64,000 nucleotides of DNA, from positions 1 through 64,000 of the forward strand of contig JAGQIK010000192.1 in NCBI GenBank assembly GCA_020431405.1. Direction: 5' to 3'. Source of the stretch: Myxococcales bacterium (GTDB lineage: Bacteria > Myxococcota_A > Polyangia > GCA-2747355). A program made the position numbers and the translations under genes. Of this stretch, positions 52,618 to 60,253 are shown piece by piece. The stretch's first letter is position 1. Every line of letters starts with the position of its first letter. The notes below the pieces were generated by a model that made no database searches, was not told the origin of the DNA, and saw nothing but the letters and a program-made list of their open reading frames with translations.

Positions 52618-53402
52618 GCAAGTCGGCAAGCACCCACGAACGGGTAGTTGCAGTGGTGGGAGAGATCGACGGTCTGCTCGACGAGATCCGCGGGCGAGCC
52701 CACTGGGTGATGCACGTCAGCCGGTTGCAACAAGAGCTTGATGAAGTGGGCACGCTCCAACGGGCCATGGCACAGGAAGCGGACTTGTCCGACGAGATGG
52801 CGTTGGACGGGAGCGAGCTTGTTGGAGTGCCGCTCGACGCGACGTGCGGCCTCCTGCAGGGAGTGGTCGAGCTACTTTCGCGCGCGACCGACGAGTTGAA
52901 TCAGATGTGCGGCAAGCATCAGGCGACGGCCAAGCAAATGGCAACGGTGTTGCTCACGCGACGGCTGCAGCGCTTGTACCGAGTGATCCACGATCGAGCA
53001 GAGGGCGTGTCGCCCGCAGACTTCGAGCGAAGCGCTTCGGACGGCGAGACCCAGGCTGAGCTATCGCGCTGGCGTGTGCAGCTGCTTTCGGATGGAGAGG
53101 GTAGACTGCGGCCGGCATTCCGAGCGGCCTTCGACGTCGATGATGATGATGAAGAGGACGCCAAGCAGATTCTGGCGAGAGTCGAACGCCTCGTCGACGA
53201 GGCCCTGGCGCCGCAAACCGCCAAGCTGATGGCGAAGGGCGCAGCGCCGAAGCGCGGGAAAGGGCCTCGGGATGGCGGGCCGCTTGGGCTGGCCTGTTGG
53301 GTGGTCGGGCCGTGGGTCGGCCTGAGCGAGACCTACGTTCGTCGACTCTGCCAGCAACTGCAGCCGCCCAAGCACGCCCGCGGAGCAGCAGATCCCCGTT
53401 GA
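52614..53402 (+). CDS. Small helical protein, last gene of the defence-like operon
   Basis: 262 residues, ATG 52614 overlapping the previous stop (ATGA). Predicted helical throughout, with an acidic run (DVDDDDEED, about residues 174-182) and a Gly/Lys-rich linker before a C-terminal segment (WVGLSETYVRRLCQQL) that resembles a short helix-turn-helix. No domain recognised. Its place at the end of the six-gene unit suggests an accessory or regulatory role. A hairpin follows 10 bp after the stop. Confidence 0.6.
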   Translation: MSKSASTHERVVAVVGEIDGLLDEIRGRAHWVMHVSRLQQELDEVGTLQRAMAQEADLSDEMALDGSELVGVPLDATCGLLQGVVELLSRATDELNQMCGKHQATAKQMATVLLTRRLQRLYRVIHDRAEGVSPADFERSASDGETQAELSRWRVQLLSDGEGRLRPAFRAAFDVDDDDEEDAKQILARVERLVDEALAPQTAKLMAKGAAPKRGKGPRDGGPLGLACWVVGPWVGLSETYVRRLCQQLQPPKHARGAADPR

Positions 53403-53412
53403 TTTCGCCGTT

Positions 53413-53442
53413 GTGACCTTGGAACGGCGTTCAGAAGGTCAC
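53413..53442 (+). terminator. Hairpin after the defence-like operon
   Basis: An 8-bp outer stem (53413-53420 with 53435-53442) encloses a second 4-bp stem (GAAC/GTTC). It lies 10 bp after the last operon stop. There is no T tract, so it may be a Rho-assisted end, an RNA-stabilising hairpin or an operator for the HTH gene at 53500. Confidence 0.5.
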
Positions 53443-53499
53443 GAGCTTGCTTACTCCGACGCATTGATCCTGCGCAATCGATAGGCCATTCCTTCGAGT

Positions 53500-53733
53500 G
53501 TGTTCGATGCGACGACCCTCAAGGCGATTCTGGTGATGAACGGCAAGTCCATTGCCGACTTCGCGGCGATGGCCGGCATCAGTGCCAACACCCTGCGGTT
53601 GGTGCTGCGCGGCTACGCGGCCTCGGGAGCGACGCGACGGAAGCTGATGGTCGCCTATGAGTCGCTGCAACTGCACGGGCTCGACGCGCTGAGCCCGGCT
53701 GCCCACGAGTCCATGCAGCCCGACACGGGTTGA
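53500..53733 (+). CDS. Small XRE-like helix-turn-helix protein
   Basis: 77 residues, GTG 53500. It has a HTH_3-type core: LVMNGKSIADFAAMAGISAN and TLRLVLRGYAASGATRRKL, with the recognition helix starting at SANTLRLVL. It lies between the defence operon and the integrase gene. It could regulate integration/excision or the operon. It is too short for a typical excisionase winged helix, so a repressor role is more likely. Confidence 0.7.
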   Translation: MFDATTLKAILVMNGKSIADFAAMAGISANTLRLVLRGYAASGATRRKLMVAYESLQLHGLDALSPAAHESMQPDTG

Positions 53734-53826
53734 GCACCGTCACGGTTCCCGACCAAGTCCACCAGGAAACGCGCCTGAGCGCTTCAGCGCTGCTGGAGAC
53801 GTGCGCAAGTTCGTCAGGAGCGATCG

Positions 53827-54105
53827 ATGACCGATGAGGCAGCACAGCGGCTCAGTGCCGCACTGGAGAGGCTGAGCACGGTCGCCGAGAAGCTCCATGC
53901 TACCTTGGCCGCCGGTAGCGCTTCGCCGAGGCCATGGAGTGATCAATGCCAAGGCGAAAGCTCGGACCTCGCGTCGTCGGGGTCTACCCAAGGGGCAGAC
54001 GATGGCGAGTCGTCTTTGTTTCGGAAGATGGACAGAGAGAGGAGGAGACGTTCGAGGATGAGGGCCGAGCGCACCGGCGCGCGGCGTGGCTCGAAGAGCA
54101 CCTGA
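53827..54105 (+). CDS. Doubtful short ORF overlapping the integrase start
   Basis: 92 codons, ATG 53827. The first 40 residues form a plausible amphipathic helix (LSAALERLSTVAEKLHATLAAG, shortened RLSAALERLSTVAEKLH), which could be a recombination accessory peptide. The rest overlaps the integrase gene in another frame for 160 bp and becomes Arg/Ser-rich. Kept only because the N-terminal part precedes the integrase ATG and nothing else fills that space. Confidence 0.25.
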   Translation: MTDEAAQRLSAALERLSTVAEKLHATLAAGSASPRPWSDQCQGESSDLASSGSTQGADDGESSLFRKMDRERRRRSRMRAERTGARRGSKST

Positions 54106-54968
54106 GGGTGCCGCTGGAACTCGAAGAGGCCATCGAGCGCTATAAGCAGGAACTGACAAGTCGGGGAAACCGTAGCCACTCGATCGACAAGACGATCTCT
54201 CGGCTCGGTTACCTGCTCGGTGAATGCCCGCTGGAACAACTCGACCTGCAGGAGATGTACGACCGGCGGAGGGAGGTTGTCGCGGCCGACTCGCATCGTC
54301 GCGAGTTGTCCGAGGCGAAGAGCTTTCTCCGGTGGTGCGTCAGCAAAGGCTGGCTTCCAAAGGCAGCCCTTGCCGAGATCAACAAGGTCAAGCCCAAGGG
54401 CAAGAAGAGGGCCGGCCCGGCAAGCAAACCCCAGCTGCGAATTGACGAGGCGCGCCTGTGGATGGACGAAGCGCTGAGGCTTGCGCGAGCGGGGAACGAG
54501 GGCGGCCTCGGACCATTGCTCACCCTGCTTCTGGCGCTGCGCAAAGGCGAGGTGCAAGGTCTTCGGCGCCGAGATGTCGACGACAACGGACGGCTGCTCT
54601 GGGTCGATGGCACCAAGTCGGAAAACGCGAGGCGCACGATCGAGGTGCCCGACGTGTTGAGACCTCTGCTTTGCGAGCAAGCCGAACGCGTCGAAGGACC
54701 GTCGCTGTGGATACACACGGGCACGAACTGGATCTACAACTGGACCCGTCGTATCTGCGAGCGAGCTGGCGTTCCATCTGTGTGCCCGCAATCGATGAGG
54801 GGCCTGCAGTCAAGCCTCGCGCGTGGCGCCGGCGTCACGGGGCACGCTGTGGCAGCGCAGCTCGGTCATGGGTCGGTCGAGATGCATGAGCAGGCGTATG
54901 CCGACCCGGCTGCTGTGGAGGCGGGGCAACGTCAGGTCGCGCTCAAGGTGCTGCAGGGCGGCAAGTAG
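53946..54968 (+). CDS. Tyrosine recombinase (island integrase)
   Basis: 340 residues, ATG 53946. The N-terminal part has an Arm-binding-like beta segment (VGVYPRGRRWRVVFVSEDG); the core-binding helical domain is about 55-140. The catalytic domain holds Arg in LLALRKGEVQGL, Lys in DGTKSENARR, QSMRG in place of the usual HxLR box (first His replaced by Gln), LGHGSVEMH and the nucleophile Tyr in HEQAYADP. Its gene points at tRNA-Pro and ends 77 bp before the att copy in that tRNA, so it is the enzyme expected to recombine the 20-bp repeats. Confidence 0.93.
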   Translation: MPRRKLGPRVVGVYPRGRRWRVVFVSEDGQREEETFEDEGRAHRRAAWLEEHLRVPLELEEAIERYKQELTSRGNRSHSIDKTISRLGYLLGECPLEQLDLQEMYDRRREVVAADSHRRELSEAKSFLRWCVSKGWLPKAALAEINKVKPKGKKRAGPASKPQLRIDEARLWMDEALRLARAGNEGGLGPLLTLLLALRKGEVQGLRRRDVDDNGRLLWVDGTKSENARRTIEVPDVLRPLLCEQAERVEGPSLWIHTGTNWIYNWTRRICERAGVPSVCPQSMRGLQSSLARGAGVTGHAVAAQLGHGSVEMHEQAYADPAAVEAGQRQVALKVLQGGK

Positions 54969-55044
54969 CCAACGTTTCGTTGGCGAATCGTTGGCGAGCA
55001 GCTGGTTGGCTCGCCGAAGATGTGGAAAAGACAGGCTGTAGGGA

Positions 55045-55064
55045 TCGGGGTGAGAGGATTTGAA
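55045..55064. repeat. attR: right 20-bp att core repeat in tRNA-Pro
   Basis: Identical to 27498-27517. It covers the discriminator base, the 3' acceptor strand and part of the T-stem of tRNA-Pro on the minus strand, so integration leaves the tRNA gene intact. Confidence 0.88.
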
Positions 55065-55118
55065 CCTCCGGCATCCTGCTCCCAAAGCAGGCGCGCTACC
55101 AGGCTGCGCTACACCCCG
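55045..55118 (-). tRNA. tRNA-Pro (UGG)
   Basis: On the minus strand CGGGGTG pairs with CACCCCG to form the acceptor stem. The anticodon arm is CTGC-TTTGGGA-GCAG, giving anticodon TGG. The T-arm contains GGTTCAAATCC. It is 74 nt including the discriminator A; CCA is not encoded. Target of the adjacent island integrase. Confidence 0.95.
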
Positions 55119-55207
55119 AAACGGCGCCGATTATGACACCCTCGTCGCCTGGGGCAAGGGCGTCGCTTCTCTGGACTCGCCCGAGCGCGGCTGAGACACT
55201 GCGCATC

Positions 55208-56077
55208 GTGACTCGACGCTTGCTCATCGTCGCGGTGGTCAGCTTAAGCTGGCTGCTGGCCGCGGCGCCTGTCGAGGCGCGACCCTACCGCTTGCTCGTC
55301 GCGCGCTCGCCGGCGTCCACGGGCGCGGGAAATCTCGAGATCGGCGCGCGCTATCAGGGGCTCTATCTCGGCAACGGGCGCGACGCCACGGCGGGGCTCG
55401 CCGCCATCGATCCGGGCAATCTGCACCAGATCAGCGCCTCGGTGCGCTGGGGCATCATCTCGCAGCTCGAGCTCGGCTTCGAGCTGTCGGGGGTCATCTT
55501 TCACAACCCAGCCAGCGGCGAGACCGAGGGCGCCTTCGGCGACATCATCGCCACGCTGCAGGGGCGGATCCTGTCGCTCAAGCGCCACCGGCTCGGCCTC
55601 TTCGTCGGCTTCGCCTTCCCCACCGGGCCCTCCGATGTCGACGCGCTGCCGCCCTTCTGGGCCGACGGCACCTTCGACGTCACGGCGCTGCTGCTCTACG
55701 AGCTCGCCCCCACGCGCCGATTTCGGCTCGTGCTCAACGCCGGCTACAACCACAACGGCAAGCGCGACCGCGGCGACACGCTGCCCAGCTTCGATGTGCC
55801 CGACGCCTTCATCTGGGACATCGGCGCGGCGGTTCACTTCGGCCGTCGCGTGCTGGCTTTCGCCGAGCTGAGCGGGCGGCACTACTTTCGCGCCGACGTG
55901 ACGCCGGTCTGGGTCGACAACGCCCACATCGTCGAGCTGCGGCCCAGCCTACGCGTCGAGACCATCCCCCGGCTGGTGCTCGAGGTCGGCTTCGGCATCG
56001 CGCTGACCCCCGCGGCACACGATATGTACATCCTGCGCGCCCTCGTCGGCATGACCTACGAGTTTTCGATCTACTGA
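55208..56077 (+). CDS. Outer-membrane beta-barrel protein, unknown function
   Basis: 289 residues from GTG 55208 (an upstream GTG would lengthen it but lacks a signal). Signal peptide with cleavage near VEARP. The mature chain is a regular series of barrel strands (LEIGARYQGLYLGNG, QISASVRWGIISQLELGF, LVLEVGFGIALTP) ending in YEFSIY with an aromatic C-terminus. General porin-like or MetA-type family. First backbone protein gene after the island on this side. Confidence 0.75.
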   Translation: MTRRLLIVAVVSLSWLLAAAPVEARPYRLLVARSPASTGAGNLEIGARYQGLYLGNGRDATAGLAAIDPGNLHQISASVRWGIISQLELGFELSGVIFHNPASGETEGAFGDIIATLQGRILSLKRHRLGLFVGFAFPTGPSDVDALPPFWADGTFDVTALLLYELAPTRRFRLVLNAGYNHNGKRDRGDTLPSFDVPDAFIWDIGAAVHFGRRVLAFAELSGRHYFRADVTPVWVDNAHIVELRPSLRVETIPRLVLEVGFGIALTPAAHDMYILRALVGMTYEFSIY

Positions 56078-56179
56078 CGCGGGCTTGACGGCGCCGACGC
56101 CGGCGCTAAGACGGCTTGAACGGCGAAAATGAACGTGCTAGATAGCGGCCGCGGTTTGCCGTTAGGCAGAACACGACAT

Positions 56180-56253
56180 GCGCCTGTAGCTCAGCCGGAT
56201 AGAGCATCGGCCTTCTAAGCCGGCGGTCGCAGGTTCGAGTCCTGCCAGGCGTG
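56180..56253 (+). tRNA. tRNA-Arg (UCU)
   Basis: Acceptor GCGCCTG pairs with CAGGCGT (one G-U pair), D-arm TAGCTCAGCCGGATAGAGCA with typical GG, anticodon loop CTTCTAA giving TCT, T-arm GGTTCGAGTCC. 74 nt, no encoded CCA. Confidence 0.94.
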
Positions 56254-56274
56254 TCGCTCGGGAGAGACAGATAC

Positions 56275-56347
56275 GGTGGGTGTAGCTCAGTGGTAGAGCA
56301 TCGGATTGTGGTTCCGAGGGCCGTGGGTTCAACCCCCATCACCCACC
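56275..56347 (+). tRNA. tRNA-His (GUG)
   Basis: Acceptor GTGGGTG pairs with CACCCAC; the extra G at position -1 (56275) faces C73, diagnostic of tRNA-His. The anticodon loop TTGTGGT gives GTG, and the T-arm is GGTTCAACCC. It lies 21 bp after tRNA-Arg, so both are probably co-transcribed. Confidence 0.95.
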
Positions 56348-56392
56348 CTCACTTTCGCCGCTAGCTGCGAAGCTGCGTTATCATTGGCCTCG

Positions 56393-57148
56393 GTGGCCGG
56401 ACGCACCTTCGACATCGAAGACCTCTCGCAAGTCATTCACCTGCGCTCGCTCGAGCCGCAGCGTGAAGACTCCCAGGAGGTCGACCCCGACGACCTGTCG
56501 CTGCCGCTGGTCCTCGATGATCTGCAGGATCCGGCCGAGTCCGATCCCACCATCGAGGTCGTCGACTCGCTCACGCGCCAGCGGCGCAAGGTCTACCGCG
56601 CCGACGAAGGGCGCTTCTTGCGCTACCGCGTGGGTGTGCTCGGCATCGGTTCGGCCGTCGAGAGCGTGCACGACGCGCTGCGCGAGCGCCTCTCGGCCGT
56701 CAGCGACCTGCTCGTCGAGCGCGTCAACCTGTGGGCCAAGTACGAGGTCGGCCTCTTTGGCGGCCAGCCGCGCCGCAAGTCGGTGACCAAAGCCGACGCC
56801 GAGTTTCTCGCCGATCGCCTCGCCGCCTTTCGCCCCAACTACCTGGTGCTGGTCAACGCCGGCCACGTGCGCAATCACTTCGCCGACAAGTCGCCCCAGC
56901 AGCTCGCCGTGCTCACGCGCCACATCAACCTCGGCGCGCTCGCCGGCCAGCGGCCCTACACACTGATCCTGGTGGTCGACCGCCGCATCCCCGACGACGC
57001 CTTCGCCGTCTACTGGCGCACCTGCCAGATGATGAACACCTTCCCGGCCGCGATGCAGTTCACGCCGTCGGAGGTCGATCAGCTCGTCGAGTATGCGCGC
57101 CTCGAGGTCGAGCGCTACACTAGCAACCATCTCGTCATCCAAACCTAG
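56393..57148 (+). CDS. Conserved-looking cytoplasmic protein, unknown function
   Basis: 251 residues; GTG 56393 (a TTG at 56384 is possible), 45 bp after tRNA-His. No signal or membrane helix. N-terminal acidic segment (EVDPDDLSLPLVLDDLQD), then an alpha/beta region with LRYRVGVLGIGSAV, YLVLVNAGHVRNHF and PYTLILVVDRRIPDDAF, reminiscent of a small Rossmann-like or P-loop-lacking fold. Low-complexity signs absent; codon use fits the backbone. Adjacent to a lipoprotein gene (7-bp gap). No family assigned. Confidence 0.65.
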   Translation: MAGRTFDIEDLSQVIHLRSLEPQREDSQEVDPDDLSLPLVLDDLQDPAESDPTIEVVDSLTRQRRKVYRADEGRFLRYRVGVLGIGSAVESVHDALRERLSAVSDLLVERVNLWAKYEVGLFGGQPRRKSVTKADAEFLADRLAAFRPNYLVLVNAGHVRNHFADKSPQQLAVLTRHINLGALAGQRPYTLILVVDRRIPDDAFAVYWRTCQMMNTFPAAMQFTPSEVDQLVEYARLEVERYTSNHLVIQT

Positions 57149-57155
57149 GCCCAAG

Positions 57156-58322
57156 ATGATCAACCGCGTCGCGCCGCTGGTGTGCCTCGCGCTGCTGTGC
57201 GGGGCCACTGCCTGCAGCGGAGACGCGGTGACGCAGATCGTCGTGTCGGTAGGCACCGACATGATCATCCCCGACGAGCTCGACGTGCTGCAGTTTCAGG
57301 CCGGCTACGACCAGGTCAACGACGCCGTCGAGATCGAGTGGGAGCTCGACCGAAACAAGGTCGGCTACATCGAGCTCCCCGCCACCATCGGCCTGCTGCC
57401 CGGCCCCAAGAACGGCAAGCGGCCGGTGCTGCTCACCGCGCGCGCGGTGCGCGAGCAGAATCAGGTCGTCGTGCGCCAGGCGCGTCTGCCGTTTGCCGAA
57501 GGGCGCATCTTGCTGCTCAAGCTCAACCTGCTGCGCCGCTGCATCGGCGTGACGTGCAGCGAGGACGAGTCGTGCGGCGAGCTCGGCTGCGAGAAGATCG
57601 ACAAGAACCCCGACCTGCTGCCCAGCTACAGCGCCGACGCCGCCTTCGCCGGCGTCGCTGACCAGGGCGGCGATCGGCGCGACGTGCCCATCGATCGCCG
57701 CGACGCTGGCCCCGACAGCGATGCCAAGCGTGACTTCCCCGTCGAGCAGCTCGACGGCGGAGACGGTCCGCGCGCGGACGCGGGCGACGGCCCGCCGGCA
57801 GACACCACCCGCGACGGCCCGCCAGCAGACACCACCCGCGACGGCCTGCCCGCGGACACCACCCGCGATGGCCCCGCGCCCGATACCACCCGCGACGGTC
57901 CGCCGTCGCAAGACATCATGTTCGACGCGGCCGACGCCTCCGTCGACACGACGATCGACACGGGCATGCCCGACTTCGGCGACTCGAGCGTCGACAGCAC
58001 CATCGACACGGGCATGCCCGACTTCGGCGATTCCAGCGTCGACTTCACGATCGACACGGGCATGCCCGACTTCGGCGACTCCAGCGTCGACTTCAGTATC
58101 GACACGGGCATGCCTGACATCGGCGACTTCAGCGTCGACATCACCCTCGACGGCCTCTTCGCGCTCGACGGTCCCAGCATTGGCGATGGCGGCGTGATGA
58201 GCGCGCCGCCGCGGCGCGGGCGCGACAACCGCATCGCCAACATCATGCTCGACGGCCCGCGCCGCGCGCTGATCGAGCGCATCGCCCCGTGGCGCGCGCT
58301 GCCGCAGTCCCGCGCGCGCTAG
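57156..58322 (+). CDS. Repeat-rich putative lipoprotein
   Basis: 388 residues, ATG 57156. Lipoprotein signal with lipobox ATAC (about residue 20). Residues 25-150 form a beta-rich domain with Cys (RRCIGVTCSEDESCGELGCE). Then comes a long linker: four DGPPADTTR nonapeptides and four 16-residue units of the type TIDTGMPDFGDSSVD(S/F). The C-terminus is basic (APWRALPQSRAR). The acidic repeats resemble a surface stalk or calcium-binding-like spacer. No enzymatic motif. Confidence 0.75.
   Translation: MINRVAPLVCLALLCGATACSGDAVTQIVVSVGTDMIIPDELDVLQFQAGYDQVNDAVEIEWELDRNKVGYIELPATIGLLPGPKNGKRPVLLTARAVREQNQVVVRQARLPFAEGRILLLKLNLLRRCIGVTCSEDESCGELGCEKIDKNPDLLPSYSADAAFAGVADQGGDRRDVPIDRRDAGPDSDAKRDFPVEQLDGGDGPRADAGDGPPADTTRDGPPADTTRDGLPADTTRDGPAPDTTRDGPPSQDIMFDAADASVDTTIDTGMPDFGDSSVDSTIDTGMPDFGDSSVDFTIDTGMPDFGDSSVDFSIDTGMPDIGDFSVDITLDGLFALDGPSIGDGGVMSAPPRRGRDNRIANIMLDGPRRALIERIAPWRALPQSRAR
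57786..57893 (+). repeat. Four 27-bp tandem repeats (DGPPADTTR)
   Basis: Four in-frame 27-bp units with a few substitutions, encoding DG(P/L)(P/A)(A/P)DTTR, within the lipoprotein gene at 57156. Confidence 0.85.
57951..58142 (+). repeat. Four 48-bp tandem repeats (16-residue acidic unit)
   Basis: Four 48-bp units encoding (T/S)IDTGMPD(F/I)GD(S/F)SVDx. Copies 1-3 are nearly identical and copy 4 is diverged, inside the lipoprotein gene at 57156. Confidence 0.85.
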
Positions 58323-58334
58323 TGCGCTAGTGCG

Positions 58335-60131
58335 CTAGCGGCGTCCGCGCAGCGGCTCGGGCCACAGCTGCCAGCGGTCGCGCTTGGCGTCGCGTCCGCG
58401 CGTGCGCAGCGCTACGCCGTCGCCCACGCGATAGCTCGGCGCGTCGCCGTTGTCAGCGCCCTCGGGCACCAGCTGAAGCCCGCGCGCCACGTAGCGCCGT
58501 CCGGTCATCGCCTCGATGTCGCGCGTGTAGATCTTGAGCTCGATGGCGAAGTCGTCGAGCTCGACATAGAGGCGCGAGCCGCGCACGCCCATCACCGTCG
58601 CTGGCCTGGCCGCGCGCCCCGCGAAGGGCCGCGCCAGGTCGTCGCCGAGGAACTGGTCGATGGCGAGCCGATGGGCCGCCTTGCTGATCGCGCGCTGGCG
58701 CTTCTTGGCCGCGTTGGCCACCTCGATGGCGCGATCGCGCAGCTCGGCGTCGAGCGTCTCGGCGCCCGGTCGCGCGTAGCCGAGCTGCTCGAGCGCCTCC
58801 TTGTGCGTGATGATGCCGACCACCTCGCGCATGGGTGACGAGAAGCGCGCGTAGGCTTCGACGCCCAGCGCGTGGTGCGGCCCTGGCGCGCGCTCGAAGC
58901 GCGAAGCCTGGTTGACGTAGCGCAGCTGCTGCTCGATGGCGCGGCGCACGCGTAGCTGTCGCTCGCCGTCGGCGGGAAGCCGCGCCAGGTAGCGTGCCGC
59001 CGACTCGCGCTCGACGTGCCAGCACCACGTCTCGCGCGCGAGCCCTTGGGCCTCGACGATCGCGTCGACGGTCTCGCGCAGCCGCTCCACGCGCTCGCGC
59101 GGCGGCGGCCGATGCACGCGAAAGATCGGCTGCGTGGCGGCCACCGCGTCGTCGGCGGCGTCGGCGCCGCCGAGCAGAAGGCGCGCGCCTTGCGTGTTGC
59201 ACAAGAGCGAGATCTGCTCGTTGTAGCGCTCGGTGTCGTTGCGCCGCCGCATGCGTGCCCGAAAGCGCGTGCCGCGCCGGTCGGTGAGCGTGACGTCGAG
59301 CTCGCGCCGCTCGTAGACCACCACGTCGCGCTCCTCGGCGCGTTCGATGCGTTTTTCGCCAACCTCGCGCAAGAGCTCGAGGCTCGCGCTGAACGGCCGC
59401 GCGAACAGCGGGCTCTCGCTCGGACGGTCGTAATAGGCCTGCACGCCAGCGTAGGTCAGCTTGCCTCGGCTGCGGATGCGCGCGCGCTCGACCTCGACGC
59501 GCTGGCAGCGCGCATCGTCGTCGAGGTGCATGCAGAAGACCAGCGCGCGCCGCGTGACCTCGGGGTTGAGCGAGACCAGATCCTCGGAGAGCCTGCGCGG
59601 CAGCATCGGCACGGAGAAGCCGGGCAGGTAGTAGCTCGTGCCGCGCGACAGCGAATCGTCGAGCAGCGCGCTGCCCGGGCGCACGTAGTAGCTCGCATCG
59701 GCCAGCGCGTAGCGCACCTGGTAGCCTTCGCCGCCGCGCCCGCGCGCGATGTGGATCGCCTGGTCGAGGTCGCGCGAGCTGTCGTTGTCGATGGTGACGT
59801 AGGGCAGGGCAGTCTGGTCGACCGTGCCCTCGGTGAGCCGCGGGTTGGACGCGATCGCCGCCACCTCGCGCTGCACCGCGCGCGGATAGGCCACGTCGAT
59901 GTCGTGGTCCGCGACGATCTCGTAGAGCGCCGCGCGCGCCGAGTTGGGCTCCGCCAAGCGCTCGATGACGTGCCCACGCGCGTCGATCATCACGATCGTG
60001 CCCTCGCTGAGCCCCTGGGCGCCGGCGCGCACGCGGCGCGGCTCGCCGGCCCCGCGCAGCGGCTGGGCATGCGACTCGCCGCGTGCCCGCACGAGGCGCG
60101 CGACGGTCGGAGCAGGCTCGTCGGTGCTCAT
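58335..60131 (-). CDS. RNase II/R-family 3'-5' exoribonuclease
   Basis: 598 residues; ATG 60131. The RNB catalytic domain is recognised by TIDNDSSRDLDQAI (the Asp cluster binding Mg2+, about residues 110-123), YALADASYYVRPGS, GTSYYLPGFSVPMLPRRLSE (shortened YYLPGFSVPMLP), and ARFSSPMREVVGIITHKE near residue 438, the conserved Ser-Pro-x-Arg region. A C-terminal S1-like strand set (VMGVRGSRLYVELDDFAI) follows. The N-terminal cold-shock domains of full RNase R are largely missing, and the length is nearer RNase II. Processively degrades RNA in the cytoplasm. Confidence 0.88.
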   Translation of the reverse strand: MSTDEPAPTVARLVRARGESHAQPLRGAGEPRRVRAGAQGLSEGTIVMIDARGHVIERLAEPNSARAALYEIVADHDIDVAYPRAVQREVAAIASNPRLTEGTVDQTALPYVTIDNDSSRDLDQAIHIARGRGGEGYQVRYALADASYYVRPGSALLDDSLSRGTSYYLPGFSVPMLPRRLSEDLVSLNPEVTRRALVFCMHLDDDARCQRVEVERARIRSRGKLTYAGVQAYYDRPSESPLFARPFSASLELLREVGEKRIERAEERDVVVYERRELDVTLTDRRGTRFRARMRRRNDTERYNEQISLLCNTQGARLLLGGADAADDAVAATQPIFRVHRPPPRERVERLRETVDAIVEAQGLARETWCWHVERESAARYLARLPADGERQLRVRRAIEQQLRYVNQASRFERAPGPHHALGVEAYARFSSPMREVVGIITHKEALEQLGYARPGAETLDAELRDRAIEVANAAKKRQRAISKAAHRLAIDQFLGDDLARPFAGRAARPATVMGVRGSRLYVELDDFAIELKIYTRDIEAMTGRRYVARGLQLVPEGADNGDAPSYRVGDGVALRTRGRDAKRDRWQLWPEPLRGRR

Positions 60132-60253
60132 CGGTCTCAACTATAGCGCCTTGCCGCTCGCTGGCGCTGTCTCTCGCCCTTCGGGCTCGCGACTGCGCGA
60201 CCCGAAAGCGCAGTTGCCGCCCCGCCCCGCCTCCTTCATCCTCGCAGCTGCGG

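Larger units (their letters stand above)
27498..55064. mobile_element. 27.5-kb genomic island integrated at tRNA-Pro(UGG)
   Basis: Bounded by an identical 20-bp direct repeat (27498-27517 and 55045-55064); the right copy is the 3' end of an intact tRNA-Pro and a tyrosine-recombinase gene ends 77 bp from it, the standard layout for tRNA-targeting integrative elements. The tRNA's native terminator hairpin lies just outside the left repeat. Inside are mobile-type genes (XRE regulator, possible replication initiator, serine recombinase, HTH protein, integrase), a metal-efflux module and a candidate defence operon, with visibly more A/T at third codon positions in the defence part than in the flanks. 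No phage structural genes, relaxase or conjugation apparatus are seen, so it looks like a non-self-mobilising integrative island or satellite. Confidence 0.85.

Noticed and set aside
27498-55064. Interpretation of the island as a prophage
   Set aside because: No capsid, terminase, portal, tail or lysis gene is present; only integrase, regulators and cargo are seen.
27498-55064. Interpretation as a self-transmissible ICE
   Set aside because: No relaxase, coupling protein or type IV secretion genes are visible; the possible Rep gene is too uncertain.
57786-58142. Regular repeats considered as a CRISPR array
   Set aside because: Units are contiguous and in frame inside a coding gene, with no variable spacers; no cas genes occur in the window. 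The same holds for 8506-8577.
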